From: Tissierellales bacterium
Lineage (GTDB): Bacteria > Bacillota > Clostridia > Tissierellales > JASKZW01
DNA length: 42,989 bases
Reading direction: 5' to 3'
Assembly (NCBI GenBank): GCA_030152145.1
Contig: JASLIL010000003.1
Location: 1-42,989, forward strand
The position numbers and the translations under genes were made by a program. Shown here piece after piece: positions 41,990-42,989 of this stretch. Numbering within the stretch: position 1 is the stretch's first letter; the number at the start of each line of letters is the position of its first letter. The notes beneath the pieces were generated by a model, which was not told where the DNA came from, made no database searches, and saw nothing but the letters and a program-made list of their open reading frames with translations.

Positions 41990-42732
41990 TTCCAAGACCT
42001 CCCAACTAAAATCATTAGAGGAAAAATATAGGAAACTAACCTAATACCACGATCCAGACCACTATCCTCCACCCTAGTCAAATAATTCTTCCTGTTACTA
42101 GTTGAAACACCCCTAGACTCTAATATAAGGAGATTCTTTTCTACAGTATCCAAGGCCTTTCTGTAGAGAACAGGTAAAAATGGAAGCAGTGTCCTAAATT
42201 TTACAAATAAGTTTGAATCCACATGAATACCCTTTGACTTTTGTATATCTAAAAATCTATCTATATTAGCCCTAAAATTTTTAAATATCTCGAAAAATGA
42301 CAGAAACATAAAAACCTCTTTTCTGCTTCTCCCTCTACTCTGAAGGTAAAGTCCAATCTCCCTAACAGAACTAGTTCGGATAAAAAATATAAGTCCAGCA
42401 CCGATAAGGTAAAGTCTAGACAATATGCCATTAGCCAAGACAACACCCTCTCTTTTAAAGCTAAAAAAGCCAAAAGACACTATAGAATCCTCCCCCTTAA
42501 ATAGTCCTAAGATAAGAAGTAGTATCAAGGAAATAGGAAAAATCCAAAAGGCAAAGTCCCTAAAAAACTCCTCACCCTTCTCAGCCATTATAGCCAGCAC
42601 TACAAAGGCAAAAAAACCCAGGTAACAATATATAAAATGCTTCATAAATAAGGAGCTCAATATAAGGCTCAATGCTCCCACAAATTTCGTCAAAGCTTGT
42701 AAATCTAAAATAAAATTGTATCTTCTAGTCAT
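41977..42732 (-). CDS. ecfT: ECF transporter transmembrane component EcfT
   Basis: 251-residue membrane subunit of the CbiQ/EcfT family, with membrane segments at about 12-50, 62-80, 95-118 and 225-245. The two cytoplasmic coupling motifs of the family are visible as SRG in LQSRGRSRKE (about 131) and LESRGVSTSN (about 208). EcfT links the two ATPases to a substrate-binding S component. Here it is the first gene of the set T-A'-A, and no S-component gene lies beside it, so the module may serve several S proteins encoded elsewhere. ATG 42732 follows GAGG. Confidence 0.85.
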   Translation of the reverse strand: MTRRYNFILDLQALTKFVGALSLILSSLFMKHFIYCYLGFFAFVVLAIMAEKGEEFFRDFAFWIFPISLILLLILGLFKGEDSIVSFGFFSFKREGVVLANGILSRLYLIGAGLIFFIRTSSVREIGLYLQSRGRSRKEVFMFLSFFEIFKNFRANIDRFLDIQKSKGIHVDSNLFVKFRTLLPFLPVLYRKALDTVEKNLLILESRGVSTSNRKNYLTRVEDSGLDRGIRLVSYIFPLMILVGRSWKWIF

Positions 42733-42768
42733 ATCTATACCTCTTCTGTAAATATTTTCACTATCTCT

Positions 42769-42777
42769 ATTTTACCA
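42769..42777 (-). promoter_or_regulatory. Extended -10 promoter of the ECF operon
   Basis: Minus-strand TGGTAAAAT; no convincing -35. It lies between the upstream terminator and ecfT. Confidence 0.45.
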
Positions 42778-42833
42778 TAAAAAATAAAAAATTAATATTT
42801 TTGAAAATCACCCTAGTTTAGACTTTTCCAAAA

Positions 42834-42863
42834 ATAAAAAGGAGACACCAAATTGGCATCTCC
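42834..42863 (-). terminator. Terminator of the TraB/GumN-like gene
   Basis: Minus-strand stem GGAGATGCCAA / TGGTGTCTCC followed by a T-rich tract. Confidence 0.8.
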
Positions 42864-42880
42864 CCAACAGAAACTAAAAG

Positions 42881-42989
42881 CTAGTTTATATTTAAACTCT
42901 TAACCTTATAACCTGCATTTCTTAAATTATCAATAGTCATACCATCCATAACATAGTGGGCAGCTCCTACAACTACAAAATAAGTTCCC
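42881..42989 (-). CDS. TraB/GumN-family protein (C-terminal end only)
   Basis: The last 35 codons of a gene that begins beyond the right edge. The readable part is GTYFVVVGAAHYVMDGMTID followed by NLRNAGYKVKSLNIN and TAG. FVVVGAAHxVxxDGxxxxL near the C terminus, followed by an (A/K)GYKV end, is the signature of TraB/GumN-family proteins, some of which are TIKI-like metalloproteases. The catalytic GxxH part that would normally be N-terminal is outside the window, so activity cannot be judged. Confidence 0.7.
   Translation of the reverse strand, partial: GTYFVVVGAAHYVMDGMTIDNLRNAGYKVKSLNIN

Overview
The window reads as chromosomal DNA of a low-G+C anaerobic Firmicute. Tissierellia or a related clostridial line is my best guess from gene content; no rRNA or tRNA is present to confirm it. 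The case rests on AT-rich intergenic DNA, strong AGGAGG-type ribosome binding sites, frequent TTG and GTG starts, SLH domains, indolepyruvate:ferredoxin oxidoreductase (IorAB), and several secreted proteases typical of amino-acid fermenters. I see no phage, IS element, CRISPR array or integrase. Most genes lie on the minus strand in short operons separated by clear intrinsic terminators.

Layout. 1-4400: a YitT-type membrane protein (cut by the window edge) and an envelope-stress operon, PspA - zinc-ribbon membrane protein - TPM-domain protein - SPFH/zinc-ribbon protein, in the same order as Bacillus subtilis ydjFGHI. 4494-5318: a plus-strand polyferredoxin membrane protein behind a palindromic CsoR/CstR-like operator. 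5323-9711: iorB/iorA, then a DEAD-box helicase preceded by rluF. 9838-12911: a secreted coiled-coil protein and a MurJ-like flippase, each with a palindrome at its promoter. 12998-17924: an autoregulated TetR - MMPL exporter - secreted heptad-repeat protein operon. 18059-20833: acyltransferase and MurJ. 20881-29140: two large M6 (immune inhibitor A) metalloproteases, 1028 and 1097 residues, flanking a DsrE-like protein and a DmpA-type P1 peptidase on the opposite strand. 29367-35607: a GH63/MGH1-type glycosidase, a purine permease, a Rieske oxygenase and a divergent RelA/SpoT-domain protein. 35744-40292: a polysaccharide deacetylase, an S8 protease and an SLH-bearing glucosaminidase. 40335-42732: an ECF transporter energising module (A, A', T). 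42881-end: the tail of a TraB/GumN-family protein.

Taken together the region is rich in envelope and exo-protein functions: extracellular proteolysis (M6 x2, S8, P1), wall building and remodelling (MurJ, deacetylase, glucosaminidase), S-layer anchoring (SLH), envelope stress (PspA operon) and export (MMPL). IorAB would take aromatic 2-oxo acids from the peptides released. The observations most worth checking are the palindromic operators, a 5'-leader motif shared by three secreted-protein genes, the degenerate catalytic motifs of the two ECF ATPases, and a Rieske oxygenase in an apparent anaerobe.
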